From assembly GCF_000364445.2 (NCBI RefSeq), contig NZ_CP043538.1, positions 722,501 to 786,500 on the forward strand: DNA of 64,000 bases, given 5' to 3'. The position numbers were made by a program, and so were the translations under genes. The stretch comes from Methylobacterium mesophilicum SR1.6/6 (GTDB lineage: Bacteria > Pseudomonadota > Alphaproteobacteria > Rhizobiales > Beijerinckiaceae). The notes below the pieces were generated by a model. That model was not told where the DNA came from. It was given only the letters and a program-made list of their open reading frames with translations, and searched no databases. Positions 9,459-18,207 of the stretch are shown here, piece by piece (the stretch's first letter is position 1; every line of letters starts with the position of its first letter).

Positions 9459-10384
9459 GCACCGGCAGCGAGATTGCCAGCGCCGAGGCCGTCGGCCTGG
9501 AGGCCGCCCCGTCTGGCACTCCCGTCCAGGCCATCCTCCAGGAACCCGGCACCCTCGCGGCCTTCTGGCGGCGCCTGCGCGCCCGCAGGAGCGCCGTGGC
9601 CGGGCTCGTCATCGTCGGCCTGCTGGTCTTGATGGCGGTGTTCGCGCCCTGGATCGCCCCCTACGACCCGACCGCCACCGACTGGGGCAACGTCCGCGGC
9701 GCGCCGAGCCTCGCGCACCCGTTCGGCGGCGACGAGGTCGGGCGCGACGTGCTCTCGCGGATCATCTTCGGCGCCCGCGCCTCCCTCGGCGCCGGCCTGG
9801 TGTCGGTGGCGCTTGCGGTCTCCCTCGGCCTGCCGCTGGGACTGCTCGCCGGTTACGCGGGCGGCTGGATCGACGGGGCGATCTCCCGGCTTACCGACGC
9901 GCTCCTGGCGATCCCGTTCCTGATCCTGGCGATCGCGCTCGCCGCCTTCCTCGGCCCGAGCCTCGTCAACGCGATGATCGCCATCGGCCTGTCGGCAACC
10001 TCGACCTTCATCCGGTTGACCCGCGCGCAGGTCCGCGCCGTGGCGGCGGAGGAGTTCGTCGAGGCGGCGCGCGCCATGGGCAACCCGCCATGGCGGATCG
10101 CCCGGGTCCACATCCTGCCCAACATCGTCCCGGCGATCCTCGTCCAGGCGACACTCACCATCGCGGTGGCGATCATCGCGGAGGCGAGCCTGTCGTTCCT
10201 CGGCCTGGGTCAGCAGCCGCCCGAGCCGTCCTGGGGGGCGATGCTCAACACCGCCAAGAATTTCATGGACGAGGCGCCGTGGATGGCGATCTGGCCCGGC
10301 CTGTCGATCTTCCTCGCCGTGCTCGCCTTCAACCTGTTCGGCGACGGCCTGCGGGACGCCCTCGACCCGAGGCAGCGGACATGA
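9455..10384 (+). CDS. Peptide ABC transporter permease, DppC/GsiD type
   Basis: Inner-membrane permease of 309 residues. It has a long cytoplasmic N-terminus, then a helix at about residues 49-71 typical of the OppC N-terminal domain, and the motif HPFGGDEVGRDVLSRIIFGAR that marks DppC proteins. The EAA loop is EAARAMGNPPWRIARVHILP. ATGA overlap with the preceding gene at 9455-9458. Forms the heterodimeric channel with the DppB-type protein. Confidence 0.93.
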   Translation: MSTGSEIASAEAVGLEAAPSGTPVQAILQEPGTLAAFWRRLRARRSAVAGLVIVGLLVLMAVFAPWIAPYDPTATDWGNVRGAPSLAHPFGGDEVGRDVLSRIIFGARASLGAGLVSVALAVSLGLPLGLLAGYAGGWIDGAISRLTDALLAIPFLILAIALAAFLGPSLVNAMIAIGLSATSTFIRLTRAQVRAVAAEEFVEAARAMGNPPWRIARVHILPNIVPAILVQATLTIAVAIIAEASLSFLGLGQQPPEPSWGAMLNTAKNFMDEAPWMAIWPGLSIFLAVLAFNLFGDGLRDALDPRQRT

Positions 10385-11409
10385 CGAAGGCGATGACCCG
10401 GCCCCTCCTCGACGTCCGCGACCTCGCGGTCGCCTTCGACAGCGACGGCGGCGCGGTCCACGCGGTCAACGGCGTCTCCTACACCCTGCACGAGGGCGAG
10501 ACGCTGGGGATCGTCGGCGAGTCCGGCTCCGGCAAGAGCGTGCACGTGCTGGCCATGCTGGGCCTGATCCCGCGCCCGCCCGGCCGCATCACCGGCGGGC
10601 AGGTGCTGTTCGAGGGCCGCGACCTGCTCGCCCTCAAGGAGCGCGAACTCCGGAAGATCCGCGGCGGCGCGATCGGCTTCGTGTTCCAGGACCCGATGAG
10701 TTCGCTCAACCCCGGCATGACCGTGGCGGCGCAGATCGTCGAGCCGCTGCGGATCCATCTCGGACTCGACGCCCGCGCGGCCCGCGCCCGGGCCAGGGAG
10801 CTGCTCGACCTCGTCCGCATTCCGAACGCCGCCGCGCGCCTCGACCAGTACCCGCACGAGTTCTCGGGCGGCCAGCGCCAACGGGTGATGATCGCGATCG
10901 GCCTGAGCTGCCGGCCGAAGCTGCTGATCGCCGACGAAGCGACCACCGCGCTGGACGTCACCGTCCAGGCCGAGATCGTCGCCCTCGTTCAGGAGCTGAA
11001 GCGCGAGCTCGGCATGGCGATCATCTGGATCACCCACGACCTCGGGGTTGTGGCCGGGATCAGCGACACCGTGCAGGTGATGTATGCCGGCCGGATCCTG
11101 GAGCGCGGCCCGGTCGACGACATCTTTTCGGATCCCCGTAACGCCTACACGCTGGGCCTCCTGCGCTCCCTGCCGGACCTCTCCGGTGGCCGCGCCGGGC
11201 GGCGGCGGCTCCACCAGATCGAGGGCGCGCCCCCGGACATGCGCCATCTGCCGCCGGGCGATCCGTTCGCGCCGCGCAACGCCTTCGCGACGCCCCGCTG
11301 CCGGACCGAGATGCCGCCCCTGGCGCAGGCGCCCGGCGCGGCGCCTGGCCACCTCGTCGCCGCCTGGTACGACCTGCCGAGGCTCCTGGGCCAGGAGGCC
11401 GCGCGATGA
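10381..11409 (+). CDS. Peptide ABC transporter ATP-binding protein, DppD type
   Basis: Cytoplasmic ATPase of 342 residues. Walker A GESGSGKS at 46-53, signature FSGGQRQRV, Walker B LLIADEATTALD and switch His in THDLGVV are all intact. The C-terminal extension (RNAYTLGLLRSLPDL, then Pro/Cys-containing tail) is the oligopeptide/dipeptide C-terminal domain. The ATG at 10381 overlaps the preceding stop by 4 nt, so longer upstream readings are not used. Works with the next gene as a heterodimer. Confidence 0.92.
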   Translation: MTKAMTRPLLDVRDLAVAFDSDGGAVHAVNGVSYTLHEGETLGIVGESGSGKSVHVLAMLGLIPRPPGRITGGQVLFEGRDLLALKERELRKIRGGAIGFVFQDPMSSLNPGMTVAAQIVEPLRIHLGLDARAARARARELLDLVRIPNAAARLDQYPHEFSGGQRQRVMIAIGLSCRPKLLIADEATTALDVTVQAEIVALVQELKRELGMAIIWITHDLGVVAGISDTVQVMYAGRILERGPVDDIFSDPRNAYTLGLLRSLPDLSGGRAGRRRLHQIEGAPPDMRHLPPGDPFAPRNAFATPRCRTEMPPLAQAPGAAPGHLVAAWYDLPRLLGQEAAR

Positions 11410-12329
11410 GCGGGCCGGAGCAACCCATCGTCTCGGTGCGCGACCTGTCCAAGCACTATCCCCTCCGCTCCTGGTGGGGCGGCAAGGGCGCGGTGTTCCG
11501 CGCGGTCGAGGGCGTGAGCTTCGACATCCGCCCCGGCGAGACCCTGGGTCTCGTCGGCGAATCCGGCTCCGGCAAGTCGACCATCGGCCGGGCCGTGACC
11601 ATGCTCAACCCGCCGACCTCGGGCACGATCGCATTCGAGGGCACCGACCTCGCCAAGCTCTCGGCGGCCGCCATGCGCAAGATGCGCGCCCGGATCCAGA
11701 CCGTGTTCCAGGATCCCTACGCGGCCCTCAACCCGCGGATGAGCGCCGGAGACTACGTCGCGGAGGCGTTCAAGCTGCACCGGCGCGACATGCGGAGTCC
11801 GGAGCGGCGGGAGGCCGTCGCCGCCCTCTTCCAGCGGGTCGGGCTCGATCCGCGTTTCATGGGGCGCTACCCGCACCAGTTCTCGGGCGGCCAGCGGCAG
11901 CGAATCTGCATCGCCCGGGCGATCGCCCTCAAGCCCAGCTTCATCGTCGCCGACGAGCCGATCGCGGCGCTCGACGTCTCGATCCAGGCGCAGGTGGTGA
12001 ACCTGCTCCAGGACCTGCAGGACGAGATGGGCCTGTCCTACCTGTTCATCTCCCACGACCTGCGGATGGTGCGCTATCTCTGCCACCGGGTTGCGGTGCT
12101 CTGGCGCGGGCGGATTGTCGAGTTGGCCGAGGCGGATGCCCTCTACGCGGATCCGCGTCATCCCTACACCCGCCGCCTGCTCGCCGCGGTGCCAGTGCCG
12201 CATCCGGCCGAGGAGCGGGCCCGCCTCGCCGCGCGGGACCTTGCCGGCCACGACCAGCCGCCGGACGGGCCGCTCACGGAGGTGGCGCCCGGGCACTGGG
12301 TGGCGCTGTCGGGAGCGCGGCACGCATGA
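11406..12329 (+). CDS. Peptide ABC transporter ATP-binding protein, DppF type
   Basis: Second ATPase of the importer, 307 residues. Walker A GESGSGKST at 51-59, signature FSGGQRQRI, Walker B FIVADEPIAALD, and HDLRMV. ATGA overlap with the DppD-type gene at 11406-11409. The C-terminal dipeptide-family extension (HPYTRRLLAAVPVPHP) is shorter than in DppD and lacks its Cys cluster, which is common for DppF. End of the five-gene run; the next gene is about 190 bp on, past a repeat element. Confidence 0.92.
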   Translation: MSGPEQPIVSVRDLSKHYPLRSWWGGKGAVFRAVEGVSFDIRPGETLGLVGESGSGKSTIGRAVTMLNPPTSGTIAFEGTDLAKLSAAAMRKMRARIQTVFQDPYAALNPRMSAGDYVAEAFKLHRRDMRSPERREAVAALFQRVGLDPRFMGRYPHQFSGGQRQRICIARAIALKPSFIVADEPIAALDVSIQAQVVNLLQDLQDEMGLSYLFISHDLRMVRYLCHRVAVLWRGRIVELAEADALYADPRHPYTRRLLAAVPVPHPAEERARLAARDLAGHDQPPDGPLTEVAPGHWVALSGARHA

Positions 12330-12357
12330 CGGCCTTACACGGCCTCTCCCTGTCTCC

Positions 12358-12472
12358 ACCTCATCCTGAGGTGCGAGCGCAGCGAGCCTCGAACGAGGGT
12401 TCCAGCCAGCCGGGCGATCCCTGGAGGGCTCCGTCGAGGCCTCCGCTTCGCTCCGGCACCTCAGGATGAGGT
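12358..12472. repeat. Intergenic inverted-repeat element
   Basis: A 17-bp sequence ACCTCATCCTGAGGTGC at 12358-12374 recurs as its exact reverse complement at 12456-12472, with further imperfect complementarity (GCGCAGCGAGCCTCGA against CGGAGCGAAGCGGAGGCCTCGA) inside. Each arm is itself a small palindrome (CCTCA-TCC-TGAGG). It sits between the transporter operon and the gamma-glutamyltransferase gene and could fold into one long RNA hairpin. Elements with a CCTCATCCTGAGG core are, to my knowledge, dispersed in several alphaproteobacterial genomes. Only this copy is seen in the window. Confidence 0.75.
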
Positions 12473-12523
12473 CGAGGGTTGGATCAGGCAGCCTCTAAAC
12501 CGTTCCGTAGAGCAGGACATCCC

Positions 12524-14125
12524 GTGAGAGACTACTCCGCACCCGGCCGCTCCCCGATCTACGCCGCCAACGCCGCCGTGGCGACCTCGCACCCGCTCTC
12601 CACGCTCGCCGCCATCGAGGTGCTGCGTGCCGGCGGCAACGCGGTCGATGCCGGGATCGCGGCGGTCGCCGTGCAATGCGTGGTCGACCCGCTGATGACC
12701 GGCATCGGCGGCGATTGCTTCGCCCTCTACGCGCCCGCCGGCGCCTCGACGCCCATCGCGCTCGACGGTTCCGGCCGCGCGCCTGCCGCCGCGACGCCCG
12801 ACTGGTACGCCGAGCACGGCGTCGGCATCGCGCCCACCTCCCCCCACGCGGTCACGGTTCCGGGCGCAGTCGCGGCCTGGGATCTTCTGGTCCGCGAGCA
12901 CGGCACCCGCTCGCTGGGTGAGCTGCTCCAGCCGGCCATCCGCTACGCGCAGGACGGGTTTGTGATCCAGCAGCGCGTCGGCTGGGACTGGCAGCGCTGC
13001 GTGCCCCGGGTCGCCGGCGATCCCCATGCCGCCGAGACCTATCTGCCCGGCGGGCAGGCGCCGGCGATCGGCAGCGTCTTCCGCCTGCCGAAGCTCGCCG
13101 CCACGCTCCGGAAGATCGCCGAGGAAGGCCCGAAGGCCTTCTACACGGGCTCCGTCGCGCAGGACATGGTAAGCCGGCTCAGCGAACTCGGCGGCCTCCA
13201 TACGCTCGAGGATTTCGCCGCCGCCCGGCCCGACGTGGTCACGCCGGTCTCGACCCGCTACCGGGGCTACGACGTCTACGAGTGTCCGCCCGCCGGCCAG
13301 GGGCTCGCGGCGCTGATGATGCTCAACGTCCTCTCCCACTACGACGTCGGCGCCCTCTCGGACCTCGACCGTGTCCACCTCTTCGCCGAGGTCTGCAAGC
13401 AGGGTTACCACCACCGCGACGTCCTGTTCGGCGATGCCGCCCTCGCCCAGGTCCCGATCGAGCACCTGCTCTCCGACGCCTGGAAGGCCGCCGCCCACGG
13501 GGCGATCGACATGGGCCGGGCCCGGGAGCCGGAGATCTATCCCGAGATCCAGCGGGAAATCGCCGAGGGCCGCGCCCACAAGGACACGGTCTATCTCTGC
13601 GTGGTCGACCGGGACGGCAACGCGCTGTCGCTGATCAACTCGATCTTCCAGGGTTTCGGCTCGGGGATCCTGGCGCCCGAGAGCGGCGTGCTGCTGCACA
13701 ACCGCGGCCTGTCGTTCCGCACGGAGGGCGGCCATCCGAACAGCGTCGGGCCCGGCAAGCGGCCGATGCACACGATCATCCCCGGCATGCTGATGAAGGA
13801 TGGGCAGGCGATCGCCCCGTTCGGCGTCATGGGCGGCCATTACCAAGCCATGGGGCATATGGAGCTGCTCTCCGGCATCCTCGACCGGGGCCTCGACGTG
13901 CAGGAGGCGCTCGATGCCCCGCGCAGTTTCGCCTACGGGGGGACCTTGGAGGTCGAGGGCGGGATCTCCGACGCGGTGATGGCGGGACTGATCGAGCGCG
14001 GCCATCCGGCAATCCGCGCGCCGCTGCCGCTCGGCGGCGGCCAGATCATCTGGATCGACCGGAAGGCCGGCACGCTGGCTGCCGGGTCGGACCCGCGCAA
14101 GGATGGTGCGGCGCTGGGGTATTGA
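12524..14125 (+). CDS. Gamma-glutamyltransferase family protein
   Basis: Ntn-hydrolase precursor of 533 residues that cleaves or transfers gamma-glutamyl groups, as in glutathione breakdown. Self-cleavage is expected before the nucleophile Thr355 in the sequence KDTVYLCVVDRDGNALSLI. The N-terminal half has NAAVATSHPLSTLAAIEVLR and the oxyanion-region GIGGDCFA. The C-terminal small subunit carries GSGILAPESGVLLHNRG. I chose GTG at 12524 because AGGA lies 6 nt upstream; an in-frame ATG at 12479 has no such site and abuts the repeat. No clear signal peptide, so a cytoplasmic location is likely. Relatives include acylases, so substrate is not certain. Confidence 0.88.
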   Translation: MRDYSAPGRSPIYAANAAVATSHPLSTLAAIEVLRAGGNAVDAGIAAVAVQCVVDPLMTGIGGDCFALYAPAGASTPIALDGSGRAPAAATPDWYAEHGVGIAPTSPHAVTVPGAVAAWDLLVREHGTRSLGELLQPAIRYAQDGFVIQQRVGWDWQRCVPRVAGDPHAAETYLPGGQAPAIGSVFRLPKLAATLRKIAEEGPKAFYTGSVAQDMVSRLSELGGLHTLEDFAAARPDVVTPVSTRYRGYDVYECPPAGQGLAALMMLNVLSHYDVGALSDLDRVHLFAEVCKQGYHHRDVLFGDAALAQVPIEHLLSDAWKAAAHGAIDMGRAREPEIYPEIQREIAEGRAHKDTVYLCVVDRDGNALSLINSIFQGFGSGILAPESGVLLHNRGLSFRTEGGHPNSVGPGKRPMHTIIPGMLMKDGQAIAPFGVMGGHYQAMGHMELLSGILDRGLDVQEALDAPRSFAYGGTLEVEGGISDAVMAGLIERGHPAIRAPLPLGGGQIIWIDRKAGTLAAGSDPRKDGAALGY

Positions 14126-14137
14126 TGCAGATGTGGG

Positions 14138-14164
14138 GATGGGCGCCGCCGGCGCTCATCCTTT
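14138..14164 (+). terminator. Probable terminator after gamma-glutamyltransferase
   Basis: A 10-bp stem with one G-U pair (GATGGGCGCC / GGCGCTCATC), 3-nt loop, followed by CTTT, 12 bp past the stop. A second 7-bp inverted repeat (TGACACG / CGTGTCA at 14164-14190) lies next to it, just beyond the convergent prfB stop. Confidence 0.5.
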
Positions 14165-14201
14165 GACACGCTCAACCGCGCGACGTGTCAGCACCGCCGG
14201 C

Positions 14202-15330
14202 TCAGTCGATATCCTCGACCGCCTCGACGCCGCCGTAGACCCGCTGGGCGAGCGAGGCCTCCATGAACGGGTCGAGATCGCCGTCGAGCACCTCGTCCGG
14301 ATCGGTGGACTGGGTGCCGGTGCGCAGATCTTTCACCAGCTGGTAGGGCTGCAGTACGTAGGACCGGATCTGGTGGCCCCAGCCGATATCGGTCTTGGAG
14401 GCGGCCTCGGCGTTGGCTTTCTCCTCGCGCTTCTTCAGCTCCGCCTCGTAGAGCCGGGCGCGCAGCATGTTCCAGGCGGTCGCCCGGTTCTTGTGCTGCG
14501 AGCGCTCCTGCTGGCACGCCACCACGATCCCGGTCGGGTTGTGGGTGATGCGCACCGCCGAGTCGGTCGTGTTGACGTGCTGGCCGCCGGCGCCGGAGGA
14601 GCGATACGTGTCGATCCGGCAGTCGGATTCCTTGATCTCGATCTCGATCCGGTCGTCGATCACCGGATAGACCCAGACGCTGGCGAAGCTGGTGTGCCGC
14701 CGGGCGCTGGAATCGTAGGGCGAGATCCGCACCAGACGGTGCACGCCGGACTCGGTCTTGAGCCAGCCATAGGCGTTGTGGCCCTTGATCAGGAGCGTGG
14801 CACCCTTGATCCCGGCCTCCTCGCCGTCGGTCATCTCGACGACGTCGACCTTGTACTTCCGGCGCTCGGCCCAGCGGGCATACATGCGCTGAAGCATGTT
14901 GGCCCAGTCCTGGCTCTCCGTGCCGCCAGCCCCGGCATGAACTTCAAGGTAGGTGTCGAAGCCGTCGGCCTCGCCCGACAGGAGCGTCTCCACCTGACGG
15001 CTCGCGGCCTCCTTCTCGACCGCCAGGATCGCCGCCTCACCCTCGCGGATCGAGGAGTCGTCGCCCTCCATCTCGCCGAGTTCGATCAGCGTGGCTCCAT
15101 CCTCGAGGTCGCGCTCGAGCTTCTTGATCGCCGTGACGGCCTCGTCGAGCTGCTGGCGCTCCCGCATGACCTTCTGGGCGGCCTCGGCATCGTTCCAGAG
15201 TTCCGGGTCCTCGGAGGCCGCGTTCAGCTCCGCGAGGCGTTTGTCGACTGTGTCCCAGTCAAAGATGCCTCCTCAGCAGCCCTATAGACTGCTTGGCGGC
15301 ATCCGAGGCTTGCTCGATCTCGGCGCGCAT
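14202..15330 (-). CDS. prfB: Peptide chain release factor 2, with programmed +1 frameshift
   Basis: RF2 ends translation at UGA and UAA. The gene is in two frames. Codons from ATG 15330 give the 23-residue [20 protein letters not shown] plus RHL, then an in-frame UGA at 15261-15259. A +1 shift continues [13 protein letters not shown] and onward to 14202, for about 375 residues in all. The catalytic GGQ motif is present in [16 protein letters not shown]. The stop-recognition tripeptide is SPY in [15 protein letters not shown] where E. coli has SPF. The N-terminal start is chosen by comparison with alphaproteobacterial RF2, since no strong ribosome-binding site is visible. The shift is regulatory, not a mutation. 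Confidence 0.93.
15258..15273 (-). promoter_or_regulatory. prfB +1 programmed frameshift site
   Basis: On the minus strand the sequence reads AGGAGG-CAT-CTT-TGA-C. A Shine-Dalgarno-like AGGAGG sits 3 nt before the slippery CTT_TGA, the same arrangement as in E. coli prfB. When RF2 is scarce the UGA is read slowly, tRNA-Leu slips from CUU to UUU and synthesis of full-length RF2 proceeds. Confidence 0.93.
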
Positions 15331-15526
15331 CTGGTTTTTCGGGGATGAGGTGAAGGTGTCGGGGCGGGGTGATACCGCCGGGCGACCGGCCTGTAAACGG
15401 CGCCCCGGCGCTTGGCCGGAGCCGCCGCGTCCGGAGGCGCGGTAATTCAAGGCTTCGGATCAACCGTGCGAAGCATTGGGCCGGCCCAAGCTCCGCGGGG
15501 AGCAGGGCCGGTTTTGTCGCGCCGGC

Positions 15527-15886
15527 TCAGTAGCGCGGCGGAACGATGTAGGCCGGGGCGATCACGTATTCCTTCGGCCGCTTGCGGGCGCCGAAGCGGC
15601 CCTCGGTGATCTGGTCGTTGTAATAATCGAACCCCGTGTAGCCGAAGCCGCCGCCGTTCATCACCTCGGCCACGGGCACCGGTGGCACGGCGAGGTCGGG
15701 CCGACCCGGCGGCACGACGACTTGGCAGCAGCCTTCCGGCTGGAGCACCGTCGGGCCGTTCGGCGCGGTGAACACGAAGGCGCGCGGCTGGTAGGGCGCG
15801 GGCGGGTAGGCCGCATCCGATGCCGAGGCTCCCTGCCCTACCGTCAGGGCGAGAAGTCCGGCGGCAAAAAGGATCTTGGCGCTCAC
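15527..15886 (-). CDS. Small secreted protein, Tyr/Pro-rich
   Basis: Unrecognised protein of 119 residues. The GTG start at 15886 has GGAG 6 nt upstream and begins a signal peptide (SAKILFAAGLLALTVGQGAS then AS). The mature part contains CC (EGCCQVVV), the segment GGFGYTGFDYYNDQITEGRF and a Tyr/Pro-rich end IVPPRY. No family assigned. It probably sits in the periplasm or is secreted. Transcribed alone in the same direction as prfB, upstream of it. Confidence 0.7.
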   Translation of the reverse strand: MSAKILFAAGLLALTVGQGASASDAAYPPAPYQPRAFVFTAPNGPTVLQPEGCCQVVVPPGRPDLAVPPVPVAEVMNGGGFGYTGFDYYNDQITEGRFGARKRPKEYVIAPAYIVPPRY

Positions 15887-15999
15887 GCGGTGCTCCGTCA
15901 CGGGGCCGGCTCGGCCGGCGCAGGTCCTACAGTCTAGCTGAACGCGGGCGCTTTGTCCGGCCTGTCCGCGACGACGGGTTACCGAAATGCCGGCTCCGC

Positions 16000-16212
16000 T
16001 CAGCCGCGGGCGCGCAGGACGACCTGCGGACTGGCAGGCGCCGGGCGGCAATCCGTGATGAAGGCGTTGAGCGGCAACGGCTTCGAATCGCAGGCGTAGA
16101 CGTCCGCCGGGCCGGGCGCGGGCACCGGATCGCGGGCGATGATCGGGTTCGGCGCACAGGCCGAGGCCGCGGCGGCGAGCAGCAGGGCGGCGATCAGGTT
16201 CAGGCGGCGCAT
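16000..16212 (-). CDS. Small putative lipoprotein
   Basis: Seventy residues starting MRRLNLIAALLLAAAASAC: a short signal sequence ending in a lipobox-like ASAC, so Cys19 is probably lipid-modified. The remaining 50 residues are Pro/Ala-rich with two more Cys (VYACDSKPLP and ITDCRPAP). No family recognised. The frame is open upstream of 16212, but that stretch has no signal character. Confidence 0.6.
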   Translation of the reverse strand: MRRLNLIAALLLAAAASACAPNPIIARDPVPAPGPADVYACDSKPLPLNAFITDCRPAPASPQVVLRARG

Positions 16213-16346
16213 GCGACACTCGGAGCGCGGGAAGACCCCCGCGCCTGACCCTGGCCATCGCGCCCCGCCGTGACAAGCGCCGCGGCGGGACAAGGACTCC
16301 TTTGATGACGCCTGTCGCCCCGCGGCCACAATCGGAACGGGTGCAG

Positions 16347-17564
16347 CTACCCGGTGCGCGCCATCGGAACGACGTTGTGGAGGGTCTTATCGGTGCCGTC
16401 GAAGAACCGGCGGACATTGCGGGCGGCCTGCCGGATGCGCTGCTCGTTCTCCACAAGGGCGATGCGCACGTACTCGTCGCCGAACTCGCCGAAGCCGATG
16501 CCGGGCGCCACCGCCACGTCGGATTTCTCGAGGAGCAGCTTGGAGAATTCCAGGCTGCCCAACTCCCGGTAGCGCTCCGGGATCGGCACCCAGGCGAACA
16601 TCGAGGCGGCGGGAGACGGGATCGTCCAGCCGGCCTTGCCGAAGGACTCCACCAGCGCATCGCGCCGCTTCCGGTAGATGCCGCGCATCTCGTTGATGCA
16701 ATCGTCCGGCCCGTTGAGGGCTGCGGTGGCGGCGACCTGGATCGGCGTGAAGGCGCCGTAATCGAGGTAGGACTTCACCCGGGTCAGGGCCGCGAGCAGG
16801 CGCTCGTTGCCCACCGCGAAGCCCATGCGCCAGCCGGCCATCGAGTAGGTCTTCGACAGGGAGGTGAACTCCACCGTGCAGTCGATCGCGCCGGGCACCT
16901 GCAGGACCGAGGGCGGCGGATTGCCGTCGAAATAGACCTCCGCGTAAGCGAGGTCCGACAGCAGGATCAGCTCGTGCTGCTTCGCGAAAGCCACGAGATC
17001 CTTGTAGAAATCGAGGCTCGCCACGTAGGCGGTGGGGTTCGACGGGTAGCACACCACCAGCGCCACCGGCTTCGGGATCGAGTGGCGCATGGCCCGCTCC
17101 AACGCCGGGAACATGGCCGGGGTCGGCTCGGCCGGCACGGAGCGGATGACGCCGCCGGCCATCAGGAAACCGAAGGCGTGGATCGGGTAGCTCGGGTTGG
17201 GCACCAGCACGACGTCGCCCGGCGCTGTGATCGCCTGGGCCATGTTGGCGAAGCCCTCCTTCGAGCCGAGAGTCGCCACGACCTGCGTGTCCGGGTTGAG
17301 GGTGACGCCGAAGCGGCGCTGATAGTATCCGGCCTGCGCCTTCCGGAGTCCCGCGATGCCCTTGGAGGCCGAATAGCGATCGGTGCGCGGGCGCCCGGCC
17401 GTCTCGCACAGCTTGGCGATCACGTGCTTGGGCGCGTCGAGATCGGGATTGCCCATGCCGAGATCGATGATGTCGGCGCCCTGAGCTCGGGCGGCGGCCT
17501 TGATCCGGTTGACCTGCTCGAAGACGTAGGGCGGCAGTCGCTTGATGCGGTGGAAGTCGGTCAT
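16347..17564 (-). CDS. Class I/II PLP aminotransferase, AlaC-like
   Basis: PLP-dependent aminotransferase of 405 residues, cytoplasmic. The N-terminus MTDFHRIKRLPPYVFEQVN followed by DIIDLGMGNPDL is typical of the AlaC / LL-diaminopimelate aminotransferase-like group. The PLP lysine is in SLSKTYSMAGWRMGF and the cofactor-binding YPSNPTA motif is intact. Likely reaction is alanine-pyruvate or glutamate-pyruvate transamination. An in-frame ATG four codons earlier (17576) is an alternative start. Substrate specificity cannot be read directly. Confidence 0.88.
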   Translation of the reverse strand: MTDFHRIKRLPPYVFEQVNRIKAAARAQGADIIDLGMGNPDLDAPKHVIAKLCETAGRPRTDRYSASKGIAGLRKAQAGYYQRRFGVTLNPDTQVVATLGSKEGFANMAQAITAPGDVVLVPNPSYPIHAFGFLMAGGVIRSVPAEPTPAMFPALERAMRHSIPKPVALVVCYPSNPTAYVASLDFYKDLVAFAKQHELILLSDLAYAEVYFDGNPPPSVLQVPGAIDCTVEFTSLSKTYSMAGWRMGFAVGNERLLAALTRVKSYLDYGAFTPIQVAATAALNGPDDCINEMRGIYRKRRDALVESFGKAGWTIPSPAASMFAWVPIPERYRELGSLEFSKLLLEKSDVAVAPGIGFGEFGDEYVRIALVENEQRIRQAARNVRRFFDGTDKTLHNVVPMARTG

Positions 17565-17685
17565 GGGCGTGTCCATCGGCGCGTCCCGAATCTGGCGTCT
17601 TTCGTCTGTGCCGGTCGCGCGAACCCCATGCTGTAGCAGAAATGCGCGTCGTCGCCGACCCAAAAAGGTTCAGCTTGAAGATGTC

Positions 17686-18066
17686 CTATTGCGCAGCGGC
17701 CGGAGCCGGCTTGATGGCGGCGGCGCCCTGGCCGGCGCTCGCGGCCGCGCGACCGCGCGCCTCGTTGCGCCCGCGGGCGCTCTCCAGCTCCGCCTCCAGA
17801 GCCTTCTGCCCGGTGACCGACTTGGCCCGGACCGGACGCTTCGGCGCGTCCACGCCCACCGGCATGAAGTCGGGCCTCTCCTTGCCCCGCGATTCGGCGA
17901 CGAAATCGGGCGCCGCGACCACCTTCGGTCCGTAGCCGGCATCGGAGGCCAGCGAGCGCACGACATCGCCGGAGCAGGCCATGAGCGGCGCTGCGAGCGC
18001 GACCAGCGCCGTGAGGCCGAGGATGCGGCGCACCCACACGGGGGGATTCAAGAAGGCGCGATCCAT
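17686..18066 (-). CDS. Putative lipoprotein
   Basis: 126 residues. The N-terminus from MDRAFLNPPVWVRRILGLTA leads to a lipobox PLMAC, so the mature protein is probably anchored by lipid. The remainder contains SDAGYGPKVVAAPDFVAESR and RPDFMPVGVDAPKRPVRAKS, then an Ala-rich, charged tail. No family recognised with confidence. It lies upstream of and in the same direction as the aminotransferase gene. Confidence 0.65.
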   Translation of the reverse strand: MDRAFLNPPVWVRRILGLTALVALAAPLMACSGDVVRSLASDAGYGPKVVAAPDFVAESRGKERPDFMPVGVDAPKRPVRAKSVTGQKALEAELESARGRNEARGRAAASAGQGAAAIKPAPAAAQ

Positions 18067-18207
18067 GGTCACAGGCACATGAGAAGATCGGCCGTATGTT
18101 TCGGCGATGTCGGGAGCCGGACTGGCGAAATCTCTCGCTCGCTCCTTATTTTGTCGGAAACGAGGCTCGCGCGATCGGGTCGACGCACGAAAAGCAGGGA
18201 GGCACGT

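Noticed and set aside
15259..15261. In-frame stop near the prfB 5' end, as if the gene were a pseudogene
   Set aside because: It is the conserved regulatory UGA of the programmed frameshift with SD and slippery codon in place.
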